This document shows, one piece after another, positions 1 through 10,200 of a stretch of DNA of 64,000 nucleotides; position 1 is the stretch's first letter; the number at the start of each line of letters is the position of its first letter. The translations under genes and the position numbers were made by a program. The notes under the pieces are model-generated. The model was not told the origin of the DNA. It saw only the letters and a list, made by a program, of their open reading frames with translations, and did no database searches. Origin of the DNA: Saccharibacillus alkalitolerans (GTDB lineage Bacteria; Bacillota; Bacilli; Paenibacillales; Paenibacillaceae); NCBI RefSeq assembly GCF_011090185.1, contig NZ_JAAFGS010000001.1, positions 1,178,001 through 1,242,000 on the forward strand. Direction: 5' to 3'.

Positions 1-35
1 GCCGAGGCCTATCCGGTAAAGCGAAAAACTCGGGA

Positions 36-64
36 TTGACAGCGATGCGGAGCGATGATACATT
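36..64 (+). promoter_or_regulatory. Sigma-A-type promoter of the ABC-2 exporter operon
   Basis: TTGACA at 36-41 and TACATT at 59-64 are separated by 17 bp, upstream of the first gene of the operon. A perfect 10-bp palindrome, GTGCATGCAC, lies at 65-74, over the predicted transcription start, and could be the operator of the GntR protein encoded at the end of the operon. The promoter is read from sequence; the operator role is inference. Confidence 0.55.
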
Positions 65-103
65 GTGCATGCACGATATACACGCGGTGAAGGGGATGAG
101 CGC

Positions 104-958
104 ATGATCATGCTGGACGTCAAAAACGTGAGCAAAAAGTTCGAACATTTTCAACTGGATAACGTATCTTTTCAAGTGCCTCAGGGCTATATTATGGGAT
201 TTATCGGGATCAACGGGGCGGGCAAGACGACGACGATCAAATCGATTCTGAACTTAATCACCGTCGACAGCGGAGAAATCCAGATCATGGGCAAAAACGT
301 CGCGATTCACGAGGCCGAGCTGAAGCAGTCCATCGGATACGCTTTCGGCAATGTCGATTTTTATACGCGCAGCAGGATCAGGACTTTGACCAAGGTCGTC
401 AAAACGTTCTACGACAACTGGGACGACGAAGCTTATCGGCGGTACGTCCGAAAGTTCAAACTGATCGAGGACAAAAGAATCGCCGAGCTGTCCACGGGCA
501 TGAAAGTCAAATACAGCCTGGCCATCGCTTTGTCGCACGGCGCCAAGCTGCTGATCCTGGACGAGCCGACAAGCGGCCTCGATCCGGCGGCGCGCGACGA
601 TCTGCTGGACATTTTCCGGGAATTGGTTCAAGACGGAGAGATCAGCATCCTGTTCTCGACGCATATTACGTCCGATTTGGAGAAATGCGCCGACTATATT
701 ACGTACATACACGAAGGCCGAATCGTCGGCAGCGCGGAAAAGGACGAATTTATCGATACCTACCGATTGGTCAACGGGAAGGTCGAAGAGCTGGAAGGAA
801 TCAAAGAGCGTTTGATTTCGCATCGGGTCAACTCGTTCGGCTTTACCGGATTGATTCGCGCCGATGAACTTCCTCCGTCTGCGGCCGTCAACGTCGCGAT
901 TCCGAATCTCGAAGAAATCATGGTCTATTATTCCAAGAAGGAGGCCGCCCATGTATAA
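104..958 (+). CDS. ABC transporter ATP-binding protein (ABC-2 exporter)
   Basis: 284-residue ATPase that would power export through the membrane protein encoded next. Walker A (GINGAGKTT) is at about residues 35-43, the signature LSTGM at 129-133 and Walker B (LLILDEP) at 149-155, followed by the D-loop and a switch histidine (STHIT). The long C-terminal tail is typical of YtrB/EcsA-like subunits. The ATG at 104 is chosen because GGTGAAGGGG lies 8-10 bases before it; an upstream in-frame ATG at 65 overlaps the predicted transcription start. The stop overlaps the permease start by 8 bases. The ABC ATPase, permease and YtrA-type regulator group resembles ytr operons, but the regulator is last here. 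The substrate cannot be told. Confidence 0.9.
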   Translation: MIMLDVKNVSKKFEHFQLDNVSFQVPQGYIMGFIGINGAGKTTTIKSILNLITVDSGEIQIMGKNVAIHEAELKQSIGYAFGNVDFYTRSRIRTLTKVVKTFYDNWDDEAYRRYVRKFKLIEDKRIAELSTGMKVKYSLAIALSHGAKLLILDEPTSGLDPAARDDLLDIFRELVQDGEISILFSTHITSDLEKCADYITYIHEGRIVGSAEKDEFIDTYRLVNGKVEELEGIKERLISHRVNSFGFTGLIRADELPPSAAVNVAIPNLEEIMVYYSKKEAAHV

Positions 959-1604
959 TCTGCTGATGAAAGAATTGAGACTCGGCGTCAGCCCCTGGTT
1001 TTATGCTCTGCCCTTCGTAACCGGCGCCTTGATGCTCATTCCCGGCTGGGTATACTTCGTCGTCACGCTGTACGTCTGCATGATTACGATCCCGAACATA
1101 TTCGCGGGTTACAAAAGCCAGAACGACCTGATGTTCACCAACATGCTGCCCGTCAGCAAAAAAGACATCGTCAAATCCAAGGTCGGAATCATCGTTTTCC
1201 TGGAGCTGCTGCATGTGATCGTGGCGGTCGTATTCGGAGCGGTCAGCCTTGCCCTTTATCCGAATATCGAATATATTTTTTTCAAACCTACGGCGGGATT
1301 TTGGGGACTGACACTGATTATGCTTGGCATCTTCAACGTTTGCTTCATCCCGATGCATTATAAAACGGCGTACAAATACGGCTCCGCCTCCATCGTGTCC
1401 ATCGCGGCCGCTTTCCTGTTCGCCGCCGGGGCCGAATGGCTGGGTATTTCGAACGCGTTCGTGCGCGATTTGTTCAAAGGCAGCGGCGCCGACGACTGGG
1501 GCATTCAACTTTCGGTCCTGCTTGCCGGAGCGCTCGTCTTTGCCGCTCTGACGATTATCGCGTATCGGGCAGCCTGCAAACGATTCAAGAAAGTGGAAAT
1601 TTAA
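951..1604 (+). CDS. ABC-2 type permease
   Basis: Membrane protein of about 217 residues with roughly six hydrophobic segments, resembling the ABC-2 permeases partnered with YtrA-regulated ATPases. The start at 951 follows AAGAAGGAGG and overlaps the ATPase stop, giving translational coupling; an upstream in-frame ATG at 864 lies inside the ATPase gene and is not preferred. Together with the ATPase it should form a small exporter in the cytoplasmic membrane. The family is assigned from position and hydrophobicity, since permeases of this class have few fixed residues. Confidence 0.82.
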   Translation: MYNLLMKELRLGVSPWFYALPFVTGALMLIPGWVYFVVTLYVCMITIPNIFAGYKSQNDLMFTNMLPVSKKDIVKSKVGIIVFLELLHVIVAVVFGAVSLALYPNIEYIFFKPTAGFWGLTLIMLGIFNVCFIPMHYKTAYKYGSASIVSIAAAFLFAAGAEWLGISNAFVRDLFKGSGADDWGIQLSVLLAGALVFAALTIIAYRAACKRFKKVEI

Positions 1605-1608
1605 CGCA

Positions 1609-1977
1609 ATGAACATTCTGATCTCCAACACCTCAGAGAAGCCCATCTATCAGCAAATCTTCGAACAAATCAGCGCTCAAATCCTCAAGGGCGAGCTGCA
1701 GGGCGGTTATTCCCTCCCTCCGATCCGACAGGCCGCCGTCGAACTGCAGGTGAGCATCATTACGGTAAAAAAAGCCTGGGAAGAACTCGAACGCTCCGGC
1801 CTGATCTATACCGTAACGGGCAAAGGCTGCTTTATCACGGAACTTTCCGCGGAAGAAATGATCCAAAAACGCCACGAAACGGTTCTGAAGCAGATGGAGA
1901 GCGATATCGCCTACTATCGATCGTTCGGACTGCGCCTGGAAGAAGTGATCGAGCTATTGCGGACCGTCTACGAATAA
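1609..1977 (+). CDS. GntR-family transcriptional regulator, YtrA type
   Basis: 122-residue DNA-binding protein. The N-terminal winged helix is clear (residues about 10-75: PIYQQIFEQISAQI, then LPPIRQAAVELQVSIITVKK, then YTVTGKGCFI). Only a short helical tail of about 45 residues follows, as in the YtrA subfamily, which lacks a large effector domain. It starts 4 bases after the permease stop, so it is co-transcribed with the exporter it probably represses. The 10-bp palindrome at 65-74 is a candidate operator. Confidence 0.9.
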   Translation: MNILISNTSEKPIYQQIFEQISAQILKGELQGGYSLPPIRQAAVELQVSIITVKKAWEELERSGLIYTVTGKGCFITELSAEEMIQKRHETVLKQMESDIAYYRSFGLRLEEVIELLRTVYE

Positions 1978-2028
1978 AAAAACCTGCCCCGGCACATCGC
2001 TCTGCGCGTGCGCCGGGGCAGGTTTTTT
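1976..2028. terminator. Bidirectional rho-independent terminator
   Basis: AACCTGCCCCGGC at 1981-1993 pairs perfectly with GCCGGGGCAGGTT at 2012-2024 and is followed by TTTT. An A run on the left gives the same form on the minus strand. It serves the convergent GntR gene (ends 1977) and SLH gene (ends 2047). Confidence 0.92.
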
Positions 2029-2046
2029 CGTTTGTTTTGCGTTGAA

Positions 2047-5000
2047 TTAAGGCGTGTGCTTGTTGACGCTGTCGAGCGTGAACGGGAGGAGATCCCATTC
2101 GCCGTGCAGGCTGAACGCGTTCGATCCGGTAGTGACGCCTTTTTTCCGGATCATCGTGCCGTTCGTCGGCAGCGGTTCCGAACCCGAAGCCGGCGTCCAG
2201 TTCTTGTCGCCGATCACGTCGATGACCTGGCCGTCTTTGATCAGTTCGAATGCGCTGACGACATAGCCGTCGAATTTGTAATTCCAGTCCAGATTCATGA
2301 CAAGTTCGTCGTGATAATGCGGAACCTGAGTACGATCCATGAATTCATAGAACACGTTATTGATGACGAGGCCGATATTTTTTTTGTAAATCTGATTGAC
2401 CCTTGCGTACGAATCCGGTTTGTAGTCCCGATCGAGCATTTTCTCCATCTGCCCGGTCTTCAGGTTGTAACGGTATCCGATAATCTGATAGTTAATGGTT
2501 TCTTCATTGAAGTTGTACGTTTCGAGCACGATATTCGTGGCGTTCTCCCGCGAATATTCCGAGAAGAACGCCGCGGCGCCCAACTGCTGCTGCACGTTCA
2601 GCTGAACGGAAGCGGCTTTGCCGTCGGCCGAGACCACGAAGTAAGGAATCGTGCCGGCCGAAGCGCCCGGGCTCATATTCAATACGCTGCCGCTCAGTAC
2701 CGGCGCGTTTTCTTTGATCAGAGCCCCGCTATCCGCGCGATAGAGGGTCAGCGTCTGCTGCCCCGGGAAGTAAGGCGTCAGATCGTAAGCAACGTTCGCG
2801 ACGCCGATCTTGGTGGCAATCGTCTTCTGATGCACTATCTCGACCGATGTCACCTGGATCGTCGTGCTTGCCTTACCGCCCCGGCCGTCGTCGGCCGTTA
2901 CGGTCACCTGCGTTTTGCCGCTGCCCGTTCCCGCAGCCAGCTTCAGCATATTTCCGCTGACGCCCGAAGCTACCACTCCGCCGGCAGCCGCTTCCGCGCT
3001 GTACGTCAGCGAATCGCCGTCGCTATCCCGGAAGAGCGAATCGACCGCGATTTGAGTCGGGAATCCCGGCACGACGATCTGTTCCGGCGCGGAACCGACG
3101 ACTTCCGGCGCTTGGTTCGACGATACGTCGACTTGGAACGAAGTATCGGTCCGGTTGCCCGCCCGGTCCTCGGCCGTCACCGTGATCACGGACGCTCCGT
3201 CCGCGATTCCGTTTACGGTCAAGCGATGACCCGTTACCGATGCCGACGCGTAGGTGCCGTCGGCGGATACGGCTTGATAACTCAAAGCGTCTCCGTCGGG
3301 ATCGCTGAACACGCCGGCGAGGTCAAGCTCGATTGCTTTGCCCGGTTGGAGCATTTGCCGGGCGATATTTCGATCGACGACCGGCGCCCGGTTCGGCTGC
3401 ACGCCGACCGCGATCGTCTTCGAGGCCTTGCCGCCGCGCGAATCGGACGCGGTAACGGTCACGTTCGTGTTTCCGAGCGCCGACGCCGTCAGCGTCAGCT
3501 GACTGCCGTTTACTACCGCGTCCGCGACGGACGGATCGGCCGATACGACACTCAAGATCAGATTATCCCCGTCGGCGTCCGTAAATACGCCGCTCAGATC
3601 GATCGTCTTGTCCAAGCTGCCCAGGGACAGCGTCTGATCGGCCAAGATGCCCGCTTGAGGCGCCCGGTTGATCTCGACGTTAAATGTCCGGGCCGTCACC
3701 CCGCCGCGGCCGTCATCCGCTTGAATACGGATCGAAGCCGTACCTCCGGCGAGCGGACGGATCGTAAGTTCGCCGGTTGCGTTATTCAAGGCGACGGATG
3801 CCAGACTCTCGGAGAGCGAAGAAGCGGTCAGCGTCAACGAATCGCCGTCCTCGTCGCGGAACGTCCGGCTCAAATCGACCACGTCGTCGCCCGTGCCGAG
3901 CGTAACCAAACGATCCTGCACGCCCTCTGCGACAATCGGCGGCCGGTTGACGGTAACCTCGAACGTTTTGCTCGTTTCGCCTTCGTAGCCGTCGCTGGCC
4001 GTTACCGTGACGGTCGTCGTTCCTGCGGCCAGAGGATCGACTTTGATTTCGCTGCCCGAAAGAGATACCGCGGCGACGGAAGGATCGGCGGATACCGCTT
4101 TGTACGTCAGCGCGTCGCCGTCCAGGTCGGAAAACGCGCCGTTCAGGCTGATTGTCTTCTCTCCGGTTCCGAGCGTAAGCAGCTGGTCGGCAAACGAAGT
4201 CAGCGACTTCGGAGCCTGATTGATCCGCACGTTAAACGTATCGCTTACCTGTCCGCCCCGGCCGTCGTCGGCCGTTAATTCGACGCTCGTGCTGCCTGCG
4301 GCGATCGGCGTCAGCGTCAGCTGCGTTCCGCTCGCTTCCGCCTTGGCGAGTGCCGGATCGGCGGATTTTGCGGTCAGGGTCAACTTATCGTCGTTCATAT
4401 CGTGGAAAATGCCCGACAAGTCGACGGTGACCGCTCCGCCCGTCAGTTGGATAAAACGTGCCCCGACCGGTTTTAAAACGGTAGGAGCTTCGTTGACGCG
4501 TACCTTGAAATCGGCGCTCTTTTTGCCGCCCCGCCCGTCGTCGGCGGTGACCGTTACGGTCGTTTCTCCTCCGGCCAGCGGGGACACGCGAATCCGATCG
4601 TCTGCGGTCAGGCCGGCGCTCGCGATAGCGGGGGCCGCGGATCGTACGTCATACGTCAGGGGATCTCCGTCCTCGTCGCTGAACATTCCCGCCAATTCCA
4701 CGAAAATGTCTCCTTTTCCGACCATCGCTTCCTGAGCGTCGACAGGCTGATCGGCCTTCGGACTCCGGTTGACGTTCAGCGTAAAGGTCTGGCTTGCCGT
4801 TCCGCCCTTGCCGTCTTTGGCGGTCACGGTCACGGACACCGGACCTTCCGCCAGAGGCACAAGGGTCAGAACGCTGCCGTTGACACTCGCCGATGCCGAA
4901 GACGCATTCTGCGCGGCGGCTTCGAATGCCAGCTCATCGCCGTCCGGATCGCGGAAAGCGTTCGACAGATCGACCTGAACGTCCGTTCCGACGGAAGCTT

Positions 5001-7152
5001 TACGATCCGTCAAGCCGTCCAGCTTCTCCGGCGAGCGGTTGACGCGGACGATGATTTCTTTGACGGCCTTTCCGCCTCTGCCGTCCTTGGCCGTGACGGT
5101 TATGGAAGTTTTCCCCAGATCAAGCGCCTGCATCTGCAGCTGACTGCCCGACAAGGCGTCCTTCACGATCGCCGGATCGCCGGATACGCTCTCGTAAGTC
5201 AGCGCGTCGCCGTCCGGGTCCGTAAAGTAGGTGTTCAAGTCCAAGGTGTTTGCAGCCGCATTCAGCGTTACGAACTGTTCAGGAATGTCCGATACCTCGG
5301 GATTCCGGTTCACCGTTATCGCAAAGTCATGGTTGACTCTCGCATTGTTGGAATCGTAGGCCTGGGTACGAACCGTGATTTTGCCCGCCTGCTTCGCTTC
5401 GATCGTCAGCTGATTGCCGTCTATCGCAACGGTGACCAACTCGGGGGCGGAAGCGGCCTTTACCAACAGCGCTTTGTAATACGATAGGTTTCCGTCGACA
5501 TCGTAAAAGACTTTGGAAAGATCGATTGTCGATTTTTCGCCGATCGTCATCGTAAAGTCTTTGATCGGATTTCGGACGACCGGCGTGCTGTTAGCAGGCC
5601 CCGAAACGGTAGGAGTCGCAGCTCCGCCGCTGCCGATCTGCGTCTGGGCCGTCGGGTAATTGCTGATGACCGAGCCGGCCGCCACCCCTGCCGGCGTCGA
5701 AAGGCTGCCCACAGCCAGTTTGGCGCCTAAAGTGACTGCCGCGGAAGACGAAGCGACGTTCAGATTGGATATGGTCCCCGTCGTATTAAGCGTGACGGGC
5801 GAAGACGTCTGCACCGTCAACTGCCCGATATTCGCCGTTCCGGTAATCGTCGAGCCCGTGCTGACGTTTACGGAAGAAAGCGATCCCTGCAGATCGACCT
5901 GACGGGCCGCTCCCGTTATATGGATCCGGTCGATCGCTGCCGTGGGAGCGCCTACGATGGAAGCATCGGCCGTGACGTTCATCGACTGTACGAAAGTTTG
6001 CCCGAGCGCCTCGACCCGTACCTCGCTCTTGTTCACATCGACCGCCGCCAGGTTGGACCCTTCGAACACGACGGTGTTCGAATCTCCGCCGTTCACAATC
6101 GTTTTGCCCCGCACTTCGATGCTGCTGCCGTAAAAGTCGTTCTCCAGCTCTTTGCCGATCTCCAGATCGCCCGTAACCGTCACGTTGGCCAGGGAGACGT
6201 AGTCGTCCGCGACTTTGACGTTTCCGTCCACGACGCCCAGCTTTCCGTCGAGCAGCAGGTTCGCGCTGAATTCTTTGGCTCCTTTTTTCGCCGCCGTTCC
6301 GCCGTTTCGCAGTTCCAGATACGTAATTTTCTCCAGACTGCGCCCAGACGCCGTAAACCGGATTTTCGCCCCCTGCAAAATCGCTTTGTTCGATCCGCTC
6401 AGGATCCCCTTCGTCCGTTCCGAAACGGCATACGTGTACCCGTTGATCGTCACGCCGCGGTCGGAGACGTTCTGGATGGTCCGGGTCACGCCTGTTCGTT
6501 TATCCGGGTAAAAAGTTTCCATCAAAATGCCGGCGATCTCCTGCCTTTTCAGCGTCTGTTTGGGAAGGAAAGAGCCGTTGTCGGTCTCCATCCATCCATG
6601 GGCAAGCACGGTCTGTACGGCCTTTTTCGCCCATGTCCCGACCGTCTTCTCATCGGCGACTTCGGTCGGCACGGCCGCTTCCGTTTGAGCATTTTTGGCG
6701 GCTTGAACCAGGACGGCGGCCAGCTCTTGACGGGTGACGGGAGCGTCGGCACGGAAACGCTTCTGTTTGTCGCCTTTCATCAAACCCGCTTTGGCCGCTG
6801 CTTCGATATAACCGCGGCCCCACGTCTTATCCGTAACGTCTTTGAAAGAATAAACGCCTTTCTCCTCGACTTTGAGATCGAGAATTCTCGTCAGCAGAAC
6901 CGCCAGCTCTTGACGGGTCAGCGTGGACTGCGGACGAAACCGACCGTCCTTCCCTCCGGTCATCAGACCGAGCTCAGCGGCTTCCAGAATGGTCTGCCGC
7001 TGTTCGGCAGATAGCTGAGCGAGATCGATAAAGGGCGATCCCGACCGTACGGCCGCATCCTCTTTTTCCGCAAAAACATGTCCGGTGTTCGGTCCGAGCG
7101 CGGCGGCAAAAACGCTCGTTGCCACTGCCAATTTGGATAAACGGCTCTTCAC
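2047..7152 (-). CDS. S-layer-homology cell-surface protein with ten Ig/cadherin-like repeats
   Basis: About 1700-residue secreted, wall-bound protein. Numbering from the ATG at 7158: signal peptide to about residue 30 (cleavage near HVFA), three SLH domains at about 42-95, 104-156 and 165-218 (TRQE/KRQE in place of TRAE), a beta-rich region at about 225-510 with INGGDSNTVVFEGS-like repeats, ten repeats of about 90 residues between about 525 and 1440, most carrying DxDGDxLTY and ending VNR.P, then a C-terminal domain of about 250 residues. SLH domains bind pyruvylated wall polysaccharide. I prefer GTG 7152 because GAGGAG lies 8 bases before it but only 2 before the ATG. It lies 66 bases after its paralogue's stop, so the two probably share a transcript. 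Adhesin or surface-layer scaffold is inferred. Confidence 0.9.
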   Translation of the reverse strand: MKSRLSKLAVATSVFAAALGPNTGHVFAEKEDAAVRSGSPFIDLAQLSAEQRQTILEAAELGLMTGGKDGRFRPQSTLTRQELAVLLTRILDLKVEEKGVYSFKDVTDKTWGRGYIEAAAKAGLMKGDKQKRFRADAPVTRQELAAVLVQAAKNAQTEAAVPTEVADEKTVGTWAKKAVQTVLAHGWMETDNGSFLPKQTLKRQEIAGILMETFYPDKRTGVTRTIQNVSDRGVTINGYTYAVSERTKGILSGSNKAILQGAKIRFTASGRSLEKITYLELRNGGTAAKKGAKEFSANLLLDGKLGVVDGNVKVADDYVSLANVTVTGDLEIGKELENDFYGSSIEVRGKTIVNGGDSNTVVFEGSNLAAVDVNKSEVRVEALGQTFVQSMNVTADASIVGAPTAAIDRIHITGAARQVDLQGSLSSVNVSTGSTITGTANIGQLTVQTSSPVTLNTTGTISNLNVASSSAAVTLGAKLAVGSLSTPAGVAAGSVISNYPTAQTQIGSGGAATPTVSGPANSTPVVRNPIKDFTMTIGEKSTIDLSKVFYDVDGNLSYYKALLVKAASAPELVTVAIDGNQLTIEAKQAGKITVRTQAYDSNNARVNHDFAITVNRNPEVSDIPEQFVTLNAAANTLDLNTYFTDPDGDALTYESVSGDPAIVKDALSGSQLQMQALDLGKTSITVTAKDGRGGKAVKEIIVRVNRSPEKLDGLTDRKASVGTDVQVDLSNAFRDPDGDELAFEAAAQNASSASASVNGSVLTLVPLAEGPVSVTVTAKDGKGGTASQTFTLNVNRSPKADQPVDAQEAMVGKGDIFVELAGMFSDEDGDPLTYDVRSAAPAIASAGLTADDRIRVSPLAGGETTVTVTADDGRGGKKSADFKVRVNEAPTVLKPVGARFIQLTGGAVTVDLSGIFHDMNDDKLTLTAKSADPALAKAEASGTQLTLTPIAAGSTSVELTADDGRGGQVSDTFNVRINQAPKSLTSFADQLLTLGTGEKTISLNGAFSDLDGDALTYKAVSADPSVAAVSLSGSEIKVDPLAAGTTTVTVTASDGYEGETSKTFEVTVNRPPIVAEGVQDRLVTLGTGDDVVDLSRTFRDEDGDSLTLTASSLSESLASVALNNATGELTIRPLAGGTASIRIQADDGRGGVTARTFNVEINRAPQAGILADQTLSLGSLDKTIDLSGVFTDADGDNLILSVVSADPSVADAVVNGSQLTLTASALGNTNVTVTASDSRGGKASKTIAVGVQPNRAPVVDRNIARQMLQPGKAIELDLAGVFSDPDGDALSYQAVSADGTYASASVTGHRLTVNGIADGASVITVTAEDRAGNRTDTSFQVDVSSNQAPEVVGSAPEQIVVPGFPTQIAVDSLFRDSDGDSLTYSAEAAAGGVVASGVSGNMLKLAAGTGSGKTQVTVTADDGRGGKASTTIQVTSVEIVHQKTIATKIGVANVAYDLTPYFPGQQTLTLYRADSGALIKENAPVLSGSVLNMSPGASAGTIPYFVVSADGKAASVQLNVQQQLGAAAFFSEYSRENATNIVLETYNFNEETINYQIIGYRYNLKTGQMEKMLDRDYKPDSYARVNQIYKKNIGLVINNVFYEFMDRTQVPHYHDELVMNLDWNYKFDGYVVSAFELIKDGQVIDVIGDKNWTPASGSEPLPTNGTMIRKKGVTTGSNAFSLHGEWDLLPFTLDSVNKHTP

Positions 7153-7224
7153 TTGCATCTCTCCTCGTGTCTATCTTCTTGGTTGTTTTATGCAAAGAGT
7201 ACATTCGGGCTATCGCATTCCTGT

Positions 7225-10200
7225 TCAGCCCGACATTCCGCCGTTCGCACTCACGATTACTTTGAAGGTCGTCCGCACCTGCTTGCCTCCGCTCTGCACG
7301 GCGGTGACGGTAACGGTCGTTTCTCCATCGTTTAACGGGACCACGGTCAAGCTGTTGCCGGCTATCGATACACGGGCGACGCCGGGGTCCGAAGAATCTG
7401 CCGTGTAGGTCAGTTCGGCTCCTTTGTTTCCGCTTGAGAAGACAGAGTCAAGGTAAAACTCGTAAGAGTCCGCTCCGCCTTCCCACCGAACATCCATGAT
7501 CGGCTGCGCGACGACCGGCGCCTGATCGCTGGCATACATGCCGAGATCCGGCAGGGAGCTATCGTATGGCAGCGCGTTCCATTCGGAAGCATCGTAAGCG
7601 CCGCTGCCCGACCAAATGCCGCCTTTGCGAATAGCGGATACATTCGGCGTAAAGATTAGGCTGTCGGTGACAACGTTGTCCACCAGCAGCTTGACCTCGA
7701 TCGGACGGTCATAATCAAAACCGATTTCAAAGAAATATTGAAGCTGAGGATCGATTAAATCTTCGGAAAGGAAATCCGAAATCGAGATCGCGCTTCCGGC
7801 CGGCAGGCTGGTCACTCCGCTGTTGCCCGATTCCGCATCGGCAAGCGACATCTCTTTCCCTTCTCCCCAAGCGATTTTGACCCGCTCCAAAGCGATCGGG
7901 CTGTTCGTCGGATTGTAAATTTCGAAATATTGGTTGGCATCGCTGCCCCAGTCGACTTCGGAGAAGAACGGCGTTTTGTGATAAGCCGGAGCCACGACGA
8001 CCTGGAATTCGTTCGTCGCTTTCGCTCCGCTCTTATCCGCTGCGGTAACCGTAATCTTAACGGAGCCTGCGGACATCGGCGTAACGATCAAGCGGCTGCC
8101 GTCCTCGGATTTTTTGACTGCCGCCACGCTCGGATCTTCCGATACGGCGGAGACGGTCAGTTCCTCCGCGTCCGCATCCGCAAAGACGCCGGACAAATCG
8201 ACCGTAACGTCGGCTTCGCCCACTCTTGCCTGCTGATCGGCAATAGCGTTGGCCGTATACGGCGCGCGGTTTACCGTAAGCGTAAAGGTCGCAGTCTGCG
8301 AAGCGCCTCTGCCGTCATTCGCGGTTACGGCGATTACCGTCGATCCGCCGCCGACCGGCGTGATCTGAAGCTTATGGTCCGGCGAGACGCTGACCGTCGC
8401 TGCGCTCGTGTTCGAAGATTCGGCCGAAAGGGTCAGCATATCTCCGTCCTCGTCCGCGAAGACGCCGTTCAGATCGATCTCTTGTCCCGGCTGCCCTTCT
8501 TGTACCGTCTGATCGCCGATAGGATTCGCGACCGTCGGCGCGTGATTCTCGGCAGGCGGAGTAGTCGGCGCATCCGGAGTCGGCGCGGTGTCCGGCGGCG
8601 TCACCGGCGCATCCGGAGTCGGCGCAGTGTCCGGCGGCGTGACCGGCGCATCCGGGATCGGTGCGGCGTCCGGCGGGGTGACCGGCGCATCCGGAGTCGG
8701 CGCGGCGTCCGGCGGCGTCACCGGTGCATCCGGAGTCGGCGCAGTGTCCGGCGGCGTGACCGGCGCATTCGGAGTCGGCGCAGTATTCGGCGGCGTGACC
8801 GGCGCATTCGGAGTCGGCGCAGTGTCCGGCGGCGTGACCGGCAAAGTTGGGAGTGTCGGCACAGGTTGAACGGTCGGCGCCGGCTTCGTTCCGTTAACGC
8901 TGCCGATCCGGTCTTGGACCTGCTCGTAATTCGCGATGATTTTGGAAGCGTCGGCGTTGGCCGGCAGCTTGAGGTCGGTTATTTTAGCTCCGGCCCGAAT
9001 GTTGAGTACAGCCGCCGGGTCGGCAACTTCGAGCTGGCGAATGCTGCTGCCTGCCGACAAATTCACTTTCGCGCCCGAACTCACGACCAGGTAACCGACC
9101 GAAGCCGAAATGTCGACCTGCTCCGCGCCGTCTTTCAGCGTGACTCGATCGATCGTCGTACCGGCCTCCCCGATCAGCGTCGTGTTGGAATAGATCAAAA
9201 AGTCTTTGACCGTCGTGCTGCCGGCCGCGTCGACCCGCACGTCCTTTTTGTTGATGTCGACGGTCTGCAGTCTGGAATTTTCAAAAACGACAGTGTTGGT
9301 ATCGCCGCCGTTGATAAACGTGCTGCCTTGAACCGTGATGTCGTAACCGTAGAAGTCATGGTATAAGGCTTGCGATACCTCGAAAGAACCGGACACCGTT
9401 ACGTTTTTCACGGATACGTAATCTCCGGAAATCGTGACGTCCCCTTCGATTCGGTCGCCGCGTGCGTCAAGAACCACGTTGCGCGAAAACTCCGCTTCTC
9501 CCGCAGCCGCGTTTTCCCCGCTTTGCACGATTTCCAACGAGCGGATTTCGTTTATCGTGCCGCCCGCCGCGCCGAATCGGATTTTCGCTCCTTTCAAAAT
9601 CAGATTGTTTTCGGCATTCAGGAGCCCTTTTAGCGAATCTCCGATGACATAAGTTCGGCCGTCGACGGAGACGGTCCGACCGTCCGTCCAATCGATTGCC
9701 GCTGCGTATTCGCTGCTGCGGACAATCCGCACCAGCGCTTCTGCGGCTTCCTGGCGCTGCACATCCTGCCGCGGCGCGAAGCGATTGCCTTTCAGCTCCA
9801 TCATGCCCAGCGCCAAGGCGCTCCTTACCGCCGGTTTAGCCCAGCCGCTGACCTGCGATTGGTCCGCGTATTCTGCCGGATTGTTCGGTACCGACGCTTC
9901 GCGAACGGTCTGCATCAGCGCCGCCGCCAATTCCTCGCGGGTAACGCGCGCGCCCGGTCTGAATTTTTTGCCGTCGCCGAGCATGACGCCCGCTTTTTTT
10001 ACGGCTTCAATATATGGATATGACCAAGTATCGGTCGGGACATCCTGAAAAGAAGATGAGTCTGTTCGAACCGGCTCGATGCGCAAAGCTCTGGTCAACA
10101 GCACCGCGAGTTCCTGTCTTGTAAGCGTATCCAAGGGACGGAAACGACCGGAAGGGTCCCCGCTGATCAATCCCAACTCTGCCGCCTGCTGAACGGCTTT

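Noticed and set aside
2008-4278. Long plus-strand open frame of 756 codons
   Set aside because: It is antisense to the SLH protein gene and rich in Arg, His and Val, the typical shadow of a repetitive high-GC gene. It has no domain and no ribosome site.
8554-8842. Regular 39-bp repeats as a CRISPR array
   Set aside because: The units are contiguous, without spacers, and stay in frame inside a coding sequence.
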